A stretch of 64,000 nt of DNA from JBFAPK01 sp040676675 (GCF_040676675.1 NZ_JBFAPK010000020.1:62001-126000), one strand, 5' to 3'. Positions 18,710 to 28,104 are shown, numbered from the stretch's first letter. Notes: generated from the sequence alone by a model not told the origin. Made by a program: numbers and translations.

Positions 18710-19696
18710 ATGGCGCGATTCCTGATCCGGCGGCTGCTCGGCGCCGTACTGACGCTCTTCGCGGTGAGCGTACTGAGCTTCCTGATGTTCTTCGCGCTGC
18801 CGAAGGACCCGGTCAGCGGGATGTGTCCCAAGAACTGCAACGCCGAGCGGCTGGAGCGGGTCCGGGCCGAGCTGGGCCTGCGCGACCCGCTGGTGGTGCA
18901 GTACACGAACTACATGAAGGGCATCTTCGTCGGGCGTGACCTGGGCAGCGCGCAGGGCGGCCGGTGCGACGCCCCCTGCCTCGGCTACTCGTACGTCAAC
19001 AGCGAGGCGGTCACCGACACGCTGGCCCGGGTGCTGCCGGTGACGCTGAGCATCGTGATCCCGGCGGCGGTGCTCTGGCTCGCGCTGGGCGTCGGGCTCG
19101 GGATGATATCCGCGCTGCGCCGGGGCAGCGTCCTGGACCGGCTGGCGATCGGCTTCTCGCTGACCGGGGCCTCGCTGCAGCTCTACTTCGTGGGCGCGGT
19201 GCTGCTGCTGGTCTTCTGCTACAAGCTGCGGCTGGTGCCGATCCCGAGCTACACCTCGATCTTCGACAACCCCGCGAAGTGGGCGAGCGGCCTGGTGCTC
19301 GCCTGGTGCGCGCTCGCCTTCCTCTTCTCGGCGATCTACGCCCGGCTCTCCCGGGCGCAGATGCTGGAGACGCTCTCGGAGGACTTCATCCGGACCGCGC
19401 GGGCGAAGGGCCTGGCCAAGTCCACCGTGTACGGCCGGCACGCGCTGCGGGCGGCGATCACGCCGGTGGTGACCATCGCGGGCCTGGACGTGGGCGGGGC
19501 CCTCGGCGGGACGGTGATCACCGAGACCACCTTCGGGATCCAGGGGCTGGGGCGTACCGCCGTCGACGCCGTCCGGTCGGGCGACCTGCCGACCATCATG
19601 GCGACGGTACTGATCTCGGCGTTCTTCATCGTGGTCGCCAACATCGTGGTCGACGTGCTGTACGCGGTGATCGACCCGCGGGTACGGCTGCGCTAG
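18710..19696 (+). CDS. dppB: Peptide ABC transporter permease (DppB/OppB)
   Basis: 328-residue permease partner of DppC. Starts with the family-typical MARFLIRRLLGAVLTLFAVS helix, has an extracytoplasmic segment with paired cysteines (GMCPKNC and GGRCDAPC), unusual for DppB, and the EAA loop EDFIRTARAKGLAKSTVYGRH. Ends with VDVLYAVIDPRVRLR as in DppB. The four cysteines in the outer loop could form disulfides. Confidence 0.94.
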   Translation: MARFLIRRLLGAVLTLFAVSVLSFLMFFALPKDPVSGMCPKNCNAERLERVRAELGLRDPLVVQYTNYMKGIFVGRDLGSAQGGRCDAPCLGYSYVNSEAVTDTLARVLPVTLSIVIPAAVLWLALGVGLGMISALRRGSVLDRLAIGFSLTGASLQLYFVGAVLLLVFCYKLRLVPIPSYTSIFDNPAKWASGLVLAWCALAFLFSAIYARLSRAQMLETLSEDFIRTARAKGLAKSTVYGRHALRAAITPVVTIAGLDVGGALGGTVITETTFGIQGLGRTAVDAVRSGDLPTIMATVLISAFFIVVANIVVDVLYAVIDPRVRLR

Positions 19697-19754
19697 CGGC
19701 CGGGCCGCGCGCGGTTGCGATAGCGCATCGGTCCGCTAATGCCGATGGCGGAAT

Positions 19755-19785
19755 TTGACGCGCTCTGTTACACAAACTGCATATT
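19755..19785 (+). promoter_or_regulatory. Candidate internal promoter for the substrate-binding lipoprotein
   Basis: In the AT-richest part of the 132 bp between dppB and dppA: TTGACG at 19755-19760 and CATATT at 19780-19785, 19 bp apart (slightly long). A separate promoter would allow the binding protein to be made in excess over the membrane parts, as is common for ABC importers. Confidence 0.4.
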
Positions 19786-19828
19786 TTCGGCGAATTCACT
19801 GGGTTGAGCGGACAGGAAGGGACGCGGG

Positions 19829-21571
19829 ATGCGCCTCAACAGAGCAGCCGTCGCGAGCGGCGCGCTCGTATTGCTCGCGACGATGGGAGCATGCACCGAG
19901 AACAAGGGGACCGGCGGGAACAACGGCGAGCAGCGGGTGAGCACCGGCTCGATCGCCACGGAGGGCAAGGACTCGCTCGGCCCGGCGCCCGAGGTGCCGG
20001 GCGCCACCAAGGGCGGCACCTTCCGCGTGATCCGGGAAACCAAGATCTCGCACCTCGACCCCCAGCGGGTCTACTCGTTCGCGGGCCTGATGAACGCCCC
20101 GCTCTACAGCCGGTACCTGACCACCTTCAAGGACGACGGCTCGGGCAAGGTGCTGCTGGTCGGCGACCTCGCCGAGACGCCGGGAACCGACGTCGACAAG
20201 AATTGCAAGGTCTGGGAATTCAAGATCAAGGACGGGGTCAAGTTCGAGGACGGCAGCCCGATCACCTCCAAGGAGATCGCGTACGGCATCGCCCGCTCCT
20301 TCGACCCCGACCTCACCGGCGGCCCGACCTACATCCAGGAGTGGCTCGCCGACAGCCCGCAGTACGACACCAAGTGGGACTTCAAGGCCAACAAGAGCTC
20401 GCTGCCGCCGGGGCTGACCGCGCCGGACGCGAAGACGCTGCGCTTCGAGTTCGCCAAGCCGCACTGTGACCTGCCGTTCGCGGTCTCGCTGCCGTACACG
20501 GCGCCGCTGAAGCCGGAGAAGGACACCGGCGTCAACCTGGACAACCAGCCGTTCTCGTCCGGGCCGTACAAGATCACGAAGAACACCGCCGGCGTCGAGC
20601 TGGTCATGGAGCGCAACCAGTACTGGGACCCGGCCACCGACCCGGTGCGCCACCAGTACCCCGACAAGATCGTGTGGAACTACGGGCCGGACGCCGAGGC
20701 CGGCGCCAACCGCGTGATCGCCGACAACGGCGACGACCAGACCGCGCTGGCCTGGAACGGCGTTCCGTCCTCGCTGATCCCCCGGGTCGCCGGCGACCCG
20801 GCCCTGCAGGCGCGCGGCGTGCAGGGGCAGACGCCGAGCCTGTGGCGGCTGGACATCAACACCCAGCGGGTGACCGACCTGTCGGTGCGGCAGGCGCTGA
20901 ACTACGCCATCGACCGGGACGGCTTCGTCAAGGCGTACGGCGGCGAGGCGAGCGCCACGCCGGTCACCACGCTGATGCCGCCCTCCACGATCGGCTTCCA
21001 GCAGTACGACGCGTACCCGGCCGGTAAGACCGGCAACGCCGAGAAGGCCAAGGAGCTGCTCGCCGGAAAGACCCCCGAGCTGGTGCTCGGCGTCAGCGAC
21101 GACTCTGAGGGCACCCGCCTGGCCACGCAGTTGCAGGCCAACTACCAGCGGGCCGGCATCAAGATCACGATCAAGACGATCCCGGCCGACGCCAAGCTCG
21201 ACGAGGTCGGCAAGAAGAACAACCCCTGGGATCTCTACATCAGCCAGTGGGCGGCGGACTGGCCGAGCGGCGCCGCCATCCTGCCGGTGCTCTTCGACGG
21301 GCGCAGCATCAAGGCCGAGAGCAACAGCAACACCTCGTACGTCAACAACGACGCGATCAACACCGAGTTCGACCGGGTGCTCGCCATGCCCGCGAACGAG
21401 CAGGCGCCCGAGTGGGCCAAGCTCGACCAGCGGATCATGAAGGAGCTTGCCCCGGTCGTGCCGCTCTTCGTGGAGCGGGGCAACTACCTGCACGGCTCGA
21501 AGGTGGGGGGCATCTTCATCTCCAGCATCGTGGGCTACCCGTCCTTCGTGAACGTGTACGTGAAGCAGTAG
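19829..21571 (+). CDS. dppA: Peptide-binding lipoprotein, SBP family 5 (DppA/OppA)
   Basis: 580-residue extracytoplasmic solute-binding protein. Lipoprotein signal with lipobox TMGAC (Cys about residue 22), then a linker and the SBP_bac_5 domain: GGTFRVIRETKISHLDPQ, KVWEFKIKDGVKFEDGSPITSKE, FSSGPYKITKN, RQALNYAIDRDGFVK and the C-terminal PLFVERGNYLHG. Ligand not predictable from sequence; family members bind peptides, and some bind other polycations or glycosides. Last gene of the transporter operon, followed by a strong stem-loop. Confidence 0.94.
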   Translation: MRLNRAAVASGALVLLATMGACTENKGTGGNNGEQRVSTGSIATEGKDSLGPAPEVPGATKGGTFRVIRETKISHLDPQRVYSFAGLMNAPLYSRYLTTFKDDGSGKVLLVGDLAETPGTDVDKNCKVWEFKIKDGVKFEDGSPITSKEIAYGIARSFDPDLTGGPTYIQEWLADSPQYDTKWDFKANKSSLPPGLTAPDAKTLRFEFAKPHCDLPFAVSLPYTAPLKPEKDTGVNLDNQPFSSGPYKITKNTAGVELVMERNQYWDPATDPVRHQYPDKIVWNYGPDAEAGANRVIADNGDDQTALAWNGVPSSLIPRVAGDPALQARGVQGQTPSLWRLDINTQRVTDLSVRQALNYAIDRDGFVKAYGGEASATPVTTLMPPSTIGFQQYDAYPAGKTGNAEKAKELLAGKTPELVLGVSDDSEGTRLATQLQANYQRAGIKITIKTIPADAKLDEVGKKNNPWDLYISQWAADWPSGAAILPVLFDGRSIKAESNSNTSYVNNDAINTEFDRVLAMPANEQAPEWAKLDQRIMKELAPVVPLFVERGNYLHGSKVGGIFISSIVGYPSFVNVYVKQ

Positions 21572-21583
21572 ACGTTCCTCGCC

Positions 21584-21623
21584 AGGGCCCCTTCCCGCCG
21601 TCCACGACGCGGGGAGGGGCCCT
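21584..21623 (+). terminator. Stem-loop terminator after the peptide transporter operon
   Basis: 15-bp inverted repeat with one G-T-type mismatch (AGGGCCCCTTCCCGC at 21584-21598; GCGGGGAGGGGCCCT at 21609-21623), 10-nt loop, followed by TCGCGCT. Starts 13 bp after the dppA stop. Confidence 0.75.
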
Positions 21624-21755
21624 TCGCGCTGCCGCTGCCGCCTCTTCTGCCGCGCCCGACGGCGGGGCGTTGCCGACCGCGCGGCGGGCCGCTGCCGCCG
21701 GCACGGTACGGCGCGGCGGCGCGGCCGGCGGCCTTGCCGCGGCGCGGCAGACCGG

Positions 21756-22199
21756 TCAGACCACGTTCTTCCGGGCGACGTCGCGCGCCCGGGACGCTCC
21801 GGGCATCCGGGAGCGCAGCAGCCAGGAGTCGGCCTGGCAGCCGCGGCAGACCCGTACCGCGCCGACCGGGACCGCGCTCCGCCCGTCCTGGGCGTACTCG
21901 AGTTGGTGCCGCTCGACCAGCGGCTCGCCGCAGCGCCGACACTTGTCGGAGTCGGCCACGGTCCTGCTGTTGGTGACCTGGTTGGTCGAGTACCGCACGG
22001 TCGAGTACGTCTTCTCGTCGCCGGTGCCCAGCCGGGGATTGCGCGGGGCACCCGCGTACGGCCCGGTGTCGGCGTGCGACACCGCCCCGGCGACCCCGCC
22101 GAGCAGCCGGAACCGGCGGCGGAGCCAACCCATGAGGCCCGACCGTCGCTCGGCGAGCCACCGGTCGTCGGCCTCCGCGCGCCACACCTCGTCCGCCAT
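21756..22199 (-). CDS. Small zinc-ribbon protein, unknown function
   Basis: 147 residues. Two CxxC knuckles (CRRCGEPLVERHQLEY and VCRGCQ) spaced about 35 residues apart suggest a zinc ribbon binding nucleic acid or protein. The N-terminal half (MADEVWRAEADDRWLAERR, then RRRFRLLGGVAGAV) is Arg-rich with a short hydrophobic patch, not clearly a membrane helix. GGGAGG lies 9 nt before the ATG. No named family recognised. Stands alone between the transporter terminator and an S9 peptidase. Confidence 0.65.
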   Translation of the reverse strand: MADEVWRAEADDRWLAERRSGLMGWLRRRFRLLGGVAGAVSHADTGPYAGAPRNPRLGTGDEKTYSTVRYSTNQVTNSRTVADSDKCRRCGEPLVERHQLEYAQDGRSAVPVGAVRVCRGCQADSWLLRSRMPGASRARDVARKNVV

Positions 22200-22262
22200 G
22201 CCGTCGCGCCTCCCTCACCCAAACCCGGCCCGTCCGCCCGGCCCAACCCGTCCGCCCGGTGC

Positions 22263-22328
22263 GTTCACCCGGCCTGGACCGTTCACCCGGCCTGGACCGT
22301 TCACCCGGCCTGGACCGTTCACCCGGCG
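22263..22328. repeat. 18-bp tandem repeat, three full copies plus a partial
   Basis: GTTCACCCGGCCTGGACC at 22263, 22281 and 22299, then GTTCACCCGGCGC at 22317; related CCGTCCGCCCGGCCCAAC units precede it at about 22230-22258. It lies between the minus-strand zinc-ribbon gene (start 22199) and the end of the minus-strand S9 peptidase gene (22408). Intergenic minisatellite-like array. Confidence 0.85.
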
Positions 22329-22407
22329 CGTTCACTCCGCCCGGCCGGGGCCGCGGTGGGCGTCGGATGTCGGCCTCCGCGGTAAAAGCATGCGACAACG
22401 AGGGCCC

Positions 22408-24582
22408 TCAGGCGAGGTGGCGGCGGAGGAAATCCAGCTCCAGCCGGAGCAGCCGCTCGGCGGCGCCGCCGGCCGCCATGTGGGTGGCGCCGGTCAGCGG
22501 GAGCACCGAGTGCGGGCGGCCGGTGGCCAGCAGCGCGGCGGAGAACCGCAGCGTGTGCGCGGCCACCACGTTGTCGTCGACGAGCCCGTGCACCAGCAGC
22601 ATCGGGCGGGCGTCCTCGGGCACGGCGAACGGCTCGGCGGCCAGTTCCAGCAGCGAGTGGTGCGCGTAGACGTCCGTGCTTTCCGCGGGCAGCCCCAGGT
22701 ACCGCTCGGTGTACGCGGTGTCGTACAGCGCCCAGTCGGTCACCGGCGCGCCGACCACCGCACAGCGGAACAGCTCCGGCTGGCGCAGCACCGCCAACCC
22801 GGCCAGCCAGCCGCCGAACGACCAGCCCCGGATCGCCACCCGGCCCAGGTCGAGGTCCGGGTGCTTGCCGGCCAGCGCGGCCAGCGCGTCGACCTGGTCG
22901 AGCAGGACGACGTCGGCGACCCGGCGGTGGATCACCTTCTCGAACGAGGGCGCCACGCCGGGCGTACCGCGGTTGTCGACGGTCACCACGGCGAAGCCGG
23001 CGTCGGCCCACCACTGCCGCTCCAGCCACCTCGACCGCGCGGCCAGCACCTCCTGGTGCCCCGGGCCGCCGTAGACGTCGAGCAGCACCGGCAGCCGCCG
23101 CCCGGCGACGTGGCTGCGCGGATAGAGCACCGCGCTGGGCAGCCGCCGGTCGGTGACCCGGTCGAGCACCGGGCGGGGGGCGTACGGCGGGGTGGCGGCG
23201 TGGGAGACGAGGGTGGCCACCTCGCGCTCGCCCTGCCAGACGGTCCAGCGGGTACCCGGGTGGTCCAGCGACGCGCTACCGACCACCAGCACGTCGCCGC
23301 CGACCGCGCCCACGTGCCACCCCGGGTCGGTGGTCAACCGCTGGGCGTCGACCCCGCCGGCCCCGATCGAGGTACGGATCCGGAAGAGGTGCTGCTGGCT
23401 CGGTTCCCCGTCGCTCCCCTCGACCAGCAGCTCGGCGCCGGTCGTACCGGTGAGCCGACCGACCACCCGGCGTACGTAGAGCGAGGGCGGGGTGAGCAGG
23501 GTGCCGTCGGCGAAGAGGCAGCGGGCGTCGTACCCGTCGTGGGCCAGCTCCCCGCCGACCAGGACCCGGCCGTCGGGCAGGTGGCAGGGGGTGCCGGCGA
23601 CCGGCTCGACCCAGCGCGGGTCGGCGAGCTCGGCGTGCACCTGCGTCTCACCGGTGCGCGGATCGACGGCGAGGACCAGGCCGTGCTGCTGCAACCGCCG
23701 CAGCACGGTGATCAGCGGACCGCCGTCGGCCCAGTGCACGGAGACCAGGTACGGGTAGGTCTCCCGGTCCCAGTGCACGTCGACCCAGCCGCCGTCGAGG
23801 TCGAGCAGGTGCAGGCTCACCTCGGCGTTCGGGCCGCCCGCCTGGGGGTACGCGAAGCTGCGCGGCGCGGCAGCCGGCTCGCTCGGGTCGTGCAGGTGCC
23901 AGCGCGGGATCCGGGACTCGTCGACCCGGGCGGCGAGGATGGTGCGCCCGTCCGGCGCCCACCAGTAGCCGCGGAACCGGTGGAACTCCTCGGCCGCCAC
24001 GAACTCGGGCAGGCCCCAGGTCACCCCGGCGTCCTCGCCGGCGAGCAACGAGTCGGTCCCGTCCGAGTCGACCACCCGCAGCTGCACCACCGCCCGGTCG
24101 GCCGCCCCGACGTTGTGCGTACCGCCCTCCGGCGGCGCCTCGGTGATGTAGGCGAGCCGCTGCCCGGTCGGGTCGGGCCGGGGGTCGAGGACCGGCCCGG
24201 CTACGGCCACCTCGACCACGTCGCCGTGCACCAGGTCGGCCCGGAACAACCGCCCGGCCAGCGCGAAGGCGGCCACCCGGGCGGCCGGGTCGATGGTGTA
24301 GCCACCGATGCCGCCGGCGCTGAGCCGCTGCCGTTCGCGCAGCGCCCGCTCGGCCGCCGGCAGGTCGTCGCCGACGTCGTCCCGGCCGAGCAGCACCGCC
24401 GGGTCGGCCACCAGCCGCTCCTCGCCGGACTCGACGTCGAGCAGCCACAGCGCGTCGACCGGGTCCTCGGGACCGCCGGAGCGCAGGAACACCACCCGGG
24501 AGCCGTCGTTGGCGACGGTCACCGACCGTGGCGCGCCGCGGGTGAACCGGCGGGTTCGAGCGGCCAGCTCCGGATAGTCCAC
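22408..24582 (-). CDS. S9 family serine peptidase, dipeptidyl peptidase IV-like
   Basis: 724-residue prolyl oligopeptidase-family enzyme with N-terminal beta-propeller (about 1-450) and C-terminal alpha/beta hydrolase. The DPP IV double-Glu motif is present (AAEEFHRFRGYWWAPDG), which anchors the substrate N-terminus. Catalytic residues: Ser in GWSFGG, Asp in HGLVDDNV, His in GATHM. Usual motif is GWSYGG; Phe replaces Tyr here. No signal peptide, so cytoplasmic. GTG start at 24582. Expected to release X-Pro or similar dipeptides; possibly useful for peptides imported by the adjacent transporter, but that link is inference. Confidence 0.92.
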   Translation of the reverse strand: MDYPELAARTRRFTRGAPRSVTVANDGSRVVFLRSGGPEDPVDALWLLDVESGEERLVADPAVLLGRDDVGDDLPAAERALRERQRLSAGGIGGYTIDPAARVAAFALAGRLFRADLVHGDVVEVAVAGPVLDPRPDPTGQRLAYITEAPPEGGTHNVGAADRAVVQLRVVDSDGTDSLLAGEDAGVTWGLPEFVAAEEFHRFRGYWWAPDGRTILAARVDESRIPRWHLHDPSEPAAAPRSFAYPQAGGPNAEVSLHLLDLDGGWVDVHWDRETYPYLVSVHWADGGPLITVLRRLQQHGLVLAVDPRTGETQVHAELADPRWVEPVAGTPCHLPDGRVLVGGELAHDGYDARCLFADGTLLTPPSLYVRRVVGRLTGTTGAELLVEGSDGEPSQQHLFRIRTSIGAGGVDAQRLTTDPGWHVGAVGGDVLVVGSASLDHPGTRWTVWQGEREVATLVSHAATPPYAPRPVLDRVTDRRLPSAVLYPRSHVAGRRLPVLLDVYGGPGHQEVLAARSRWLERQWWADAGFAVVTVDNRGTPGVAPSFEKVIHRRVADVVLLDQVDALAALAGKHPDLDLGRVAIRGWSFGGWLAGLAVLRQPELFRCAVVGAPVTDWALYDTAYTERYLGLPAESTDVYAHHSLLELAAEPFAVPEDARPMLLVHGLVDDNVVAAHTLRFSAALLATGRPHSVLPLTGATHMAAGGAAERLLRLELDFLRRHLA

Positions 24583-24776
24583 ACGGAGATCGTAGATCGG
24601 CGCCCTCCGGGATGGGGCCGAGCTGAGGATCGGACGCCCGACCGGGCACGGTCCGATCGTGGACGTCGCCCGCGGCCCGGCACACGTCGGCGCGCCGGAC
24701 GGGTGGGCGGCGGCGCGCGCGACGGCCCGCGCGGGTTCGGGCCGGGTGGCGGCGGGGCCGCGTACAGTGTCGAGAC

Positions 24777-25715
24777 GTGACGAACGTAGCCGATCGCCGG
24801 CTCCTGCTGGTCCACGCGCACCCCGACGACGAGACCGTCGGCACCGGCGCGACGATGGCCCTGTACGCGGCCGCGGGCGCCCGGGTCACCCTGGTCACCT
24901 GCACGCTCGGCGAAGAGGGCGAGATCCACCTACCGGAGCTGGCGCGGCTCGCCGCGACCGAGGCCGACCAGCTGGGCGGCTACCGCCTGACCGAGCTGCG
25001 GGCGGCGTGCGCGGCGATGGGCGTCACCGACCACCGCTTCCTCGGCGGCGCGGGCCGGTACCGCGACTCGGGCATGATGGGCCTGCCCACCAACGCCCAC
25101 CCGCGCGCGTTCTGGCAGGCGGACCTGGACGAGGCGGCCGGTCACCTCGTGGAGATCATGCGGGAGGTACGCCCCCAGGTGCTGGTCACCTACGACCCGA
25201 ACGGCTTCTACGGGCACCCGGACCACATCCAGGCGCACCGGGTGGCGATGCGGGCGGCCGAGCTGGCCGGGGCGGAGGGCTTCGGGCCCGACAAGATCTA
25301 CTGGACGGCCATGCCGAGGAGCGTGCTGGAGGCGGGCATGGCGGCCTTCCGCGAGTCCGCCGACAACCCGTTCGCCGGTCTCGACCAGGCCGAGGAGCTG
25401 CCGTTCGGCACGCCGGACGAGCAGATCGCGGCCCGGATCGACGGTACCGACCACCACGCCGCCAAGGAGGCGGCGATGCGGGCGCATGCCAGCCAGATTC
25501 CCGACAACTCCTGGCTCTACTCGATCGCCGGCAACTTCGGCAACGAGTTCATGGGCGTGGAGTACTACACGCTCGCGGCCGGCGAGAAGGGACCCGGCTC
25601 CGGCCCGTACGGCTGGGAGGACGACCTCTTCGCGGGGCTGGCGGCCGGCACGGCGGCGGTGCCGGGTCCGGCGGTGCCGGGCGGGACCGCCCCGGCGGAG
25701 GCCGGCTCGCGGTGA
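24777..25715 (+). CDS. mshB: Mycothiol biosynthesis deacetylase MshB
   Basis: N-acetyl-1-D-myo-inositol-2-amino-2-deoxy-alpha-D-glucopyranoside deacetylase, 312 residues, zinc-dependent LmbE-fold enzyme in mycothiol synthesis. Zinc and catalytic motifs HAHPDDE near the N-terminus and NGFYGHPDHIQAH in the middle; GRYRDSGMMGLPTN is MshB-typical. The C-terminal 25 residues are Pro/Gly/Ala-rich extra sequence. GTG start at 24777; the stop overlaps the GTG of the next gene (GTGA). Its presence marks the host as a mycothiol-making actinomycete. Confidence 0.95.
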   Translation: MTNVADRRLLLVHAHPDDETVGTGATMALYAAAGARVTLVTCTLGEEGEIHLPELARLAATEADQLGGYRLTELRAACAAMGVTDHRFLGGAGRYRDSGMMGLPTNAHPRAFWQADLDEAAGHLVEIMREVRPQVLVTYDPNGFYGHPDHIQAHRVAMRAAELAGAEGFGPDKIYWTAMPRSVLEAGMAAFRESADNPFAGLDQAEELPFGTPDEQIAARIDGTDHHAAKEAAMRAHASQIPDNSWLYSIAGNFGNEFMGVEYYTLAAGEKGPGSGPYGWEDDLFAGLAAGTAAVPGPAVPGGTAPAEAGSR

Positions 25716-26173
25716 CGCTGCCGAGTCCGCCCGTGACCGCCTCCCCGGAGCTGCTGCCGGAACCGCCCCGCCGGCGGCCGGTACTCGATCTTCTCGTTCG
25801 CGTGGCCGGCGGGGTGGTCGCGGTGGTGGCCGCGGTGGTGACCGGGGTCGTCGAGCTGCTCTGCTCGACCCTGCGCATCGGCGGCGTCCCGACCGGCGTC
25901 GCCGTGCTGCTGGTGGTGCTGGGCAACGCCGCGCTGAGCTGGTTCGCCTACCGCGCGGTCGGCCGCCGCTGGGCGGTACTGCTGCCGGCGCTGCCCTGGT
26001 TCGCGCTGATGCTGGTCGCCGCGGGGCGGACCAGCGAGGGCGACGTGCTGCTCGCCGGGGACAACTGGGTCGGGGTCGCGATGATCGCCGTCGGCTCGTT
26101 GACCTTCGCGGTGGCCGGCTACCGGCTGATCCTCGCGCCCCGACCCGGCCAGCCGCCCGTACCGGGCCGCTGA
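25712..26173 (+). CDS. Small polytopic membrane protein coupled to mshB
   Basis: 153 residues with about four membrane helices (about 28-50, 56-80, 88-105, 115-140) and a polar Pro-rich N-terminus. GTG overlaps the mshB stop, so it is translationally coupled. In mycobacteria a small membrane protein also follows mshB (Rv1171), so the pairing is probably ancient; function unknown. Confidence 0.85.
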   Translation: MTLPSPPVTASPELLPEPPRRRPVLDLLVRVAGGVVAVVAAVVTGVVELLCSTLRIGGVPTGVAVLLVVLGNAALSWFAYRAVGRRWAVLLPALPWFALMLVAAGRTSEGDVLLAGDNWVGVAMIAVGSLTFAVAGYRLILAPRPGQPPVPGR

Positions 26174-26218
26174 CCGTGTCGACCCGCCGTCGCCAGCGGC
26201 CCTACCCGGCCGGCGGTG

Positions 26219-26947
26219 TCACCAGGGTTCGGCGCCGTCCTCGCTGAAGAATCGGGCCGTCGGGCCGTCGTCCGGCAGGGTGGCGAGCCGTACCGCGACG
26301 ATCGCGCCCTGTTCCGGCGTGCGCGGGCCGGCGTGCCCATTCAGGTCGGTCGCGCAGTAGCCCGGGTCGGCGGCGTTCACCTTGATCCGCGTGTCGCGCA
26401 GCTCGTTGGCGTACGAGACGGTCACCGCGTTCAGCGCGCTCTTCGAGGAGTTGTACGCCAGCAGCGGGAACGCCGCGTACGGGCCCGTCGGATCGCTGGT
26501 GATCCCGAGCGAACCCAGGCCGCTGGAGACGTTCACGATCCGACCGGACGCCGCGCGGCGGATCAGCGGCAGCAGGGCGTTCGTGACCAGCACCACGGCG
26601 TACACGTTGGTGGCGTAGGTCCGTTCCAGCAGCGCCACCGGCGTCTGGCTCGGCCGCTGCCCGCGCTCCAGCAGGACGCCGGCGTTGTTGACCAGGACGT
26701 CGAGCCGGCCGTGCTCCCGCTCGACCGTGGCCGCGGCGGCCGAGACCGACACCGGGTCGGTCACGTCCAGCTCCAGCGGCACCGCCCGGATCCCCTCGGC
26801 GGCGAGCTTCTCGGCCGCGGCCGTGCCGCGCCCCCGGTGGCGCGCGCCGACCAGCACGGTGGCGCCCGTGCCGCCCAGCCCGCGCGCGATCTCGTACCCG
26901 ATTCCCTTGTTCGCGCCCGTGACGAGGGCGATCTTCGCTTCGCTCAT
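26219..26947 (-). CDS. Short-chain dehydrogenase/reductase
   Basis: 242-residue classical SDR. Cofactor motif TGANKGIG, NNAG at the end of beta-4, catalytic Ser in IVNVSSG, Tyr and Lys in YNSSK. Basic residue after beta-2 (GARHRGRG) suggests NADPH preference. Resembles the carbonyl-reductase-like SDRs that are often next to XRE regulators in actinomycetes. Divergent from such a regulator, 102 bp apart. Substrate unknown. Confidence 0.92.
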   Translation of the reverse strand: MSEAKIALVTGANKGIGYEIARGLGGTGATVLVGARHRGRGTAAAEKLAAEGIRAVPLELDVTDPVSVSAAAATVEREHGRLDVLVNNAGVLLERGQRPSQTPVALLERTYATNVYAVVLVTNALLPLIRRAASGRIVNVSSGLGSLGITSDPTGPYAAFPLLAYNSSKSALNAVTVSYANELRDTRIKVNAADPGYCATDLNGHAGPRTPEQGAIVAVRLATLPDDGPTARFFSEDGAEPW

Positions 26948-27049
26948 GCCGCCGATCCTGCGGCGGCCACGGCGCCGGCGGGAGAGACCGGCCGAACCAC
27001 GGACCGGCGGTCCCTGGTTCGACGCCACCGACCGGCGCAGGATGGGCGG

Positions 27050-27898
27050 ATGGACCGCCGCCAGCTCGCCGAGTTCCTCCGCAGCCGCCGCGCCCGGGTG
27101 CAGCCCGGCGACGTGGGGCTGGGCGCCGGTGCCCGGCGCCGCACGCCGGGCCTGCGCCGGGAGGAGGTGGCCCGGCTCGCCGGCATCTCGGTGGACTACT
27201 ACTCGCGGCTGGAGCAGGCGCGTGGCCCGCGCCCGTCCCGCCAGGTGCTCTCGGCGCTGGCCCGGGCGCTGCGGCTGTACGACGCCGAGCGCGCGCACCT
27301 CTACCATCTGGTCGGCGAGCTGCCCACCCCGCCGACCAGCCCGAGCCGGGACGTGCCGGCGGGCGTGCTGCACCTGCTCGACCGGCTCGACGACACGCCC
27401 GCGTACGTGATCGACGTCAAGTACGAGATCCTCGCCTGGAACCCGATGGCCGCCGCACTGCTGGGCGACCCGTCCGCGTGGCCGCCGCACCGGCGCAACA
27501 TCGTCTGGAACCTCTTCGTCGGCGAGTACTCCGCCGCCGCGCTGGCCGACCCGGACTCCTCGGCCTTTGCCGACGAGTGCGTCGCCGAGCTGCGCGCCGC
27601 CGCGGGCCGGTATCCCGAGGACCCGGGCGTGCAGGAGCTGATCACCCGGCTCCGGGCGGCCAGCCCCGAGTTCGTACGGCGCTGGGAGCAGCTGCGGGTC
27701 TGCGTACGGGCCGGCTCGACCACCAAGCAGCTCCGGCACCCGGTGGTGGGCGACCTGACCCTGGAGTGCGAGGTGCTGGAGATCGCCGGGCACGGGCAAC
27801 GCCTGATCATCTACACCGCCCGGCCGGGCAGTCCCTCCGCTGAGGCGCTGAGACTGCTCGGCGTCGTGGGCACCCAGTGGACCGTCGACCTCTCCTGA
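27050..27898 (+). CDS. XRE-family transcriptional regulator with MmyB-like ligand domain
   Basis: 282 residues. N-terminal helix-turn-helix (LAEFLRSRRARVQPGDVGL...TPGLRREEVARLAGISVDYYSRLEQARG, here abridged) followed by an MmyB-type PAS-like domain (DTPAYVIDVKYEILAWNPMA, NIVWNLF, CVRAGSTTKQLRHPVVGDLTLE). Such proteins commonly sit divergently beside an SDR gene, and the shared 102 bp makes control of that SDR and of itself likely. Ligand unknown; related structures bind fatty-acid-like molecules. Confidence 0.92.
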   Translation: MDRRQLAEFLRSRRARVQPGDVGLGAGARRRTPGLRREEVARLAGISVDYYSRLEQARGPRPSRQVLSALARALRLYDAERAHLYHLVGELPTPPTSPSRDVPAGVLHLLDRLDDTPAYVIDVKYEILAWNPMAAALLGDPSAWPPHRRNIVWNLFVGEYSAAALADPDSSAFADECVAELRAAAGRYPEDPGVQELITRLRAASPEFVRRWEQLRVCVRAGSTTKQLRHPVVGDLTLECEVLEIAGHGQRLIIYTARPGSPSAEALRLLGVVGTQWTVDLS

Positions 27899-27955
27899 CC
27901 CGGCCGGCGCGCACCCGCCGCGCACCTCGCCGGCCCGCCCGGCCGGTGAGACCGG

Positions 27956-28003
27956 GTCACCGGCGCGCCGTCGCGGCTCGCGGGCGTTTTCGGCGCCGGT
28001 GAC
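27956..28003 (+). terminator. Stem-loop after the XRE regulator gene
   Basis: Perfect 11-bp arms (GTCACCGGCGC at 27956-27966, complement at 27993-28003), 26-nt loop, followed by TTATAGCTCATT. Begins 58 bp after the stop. Confidence 0.6.
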
Positions 28004-28104
28004 TTATAGCTCATTCCCAGGTCGGAGTGGTAAATATCTGTGGCAGCAACGCCCCGGTTGCGGTGCGTCAGCTGGCGTGGGTCCGATCCGCGGGGAGGAA
28101 ACAG

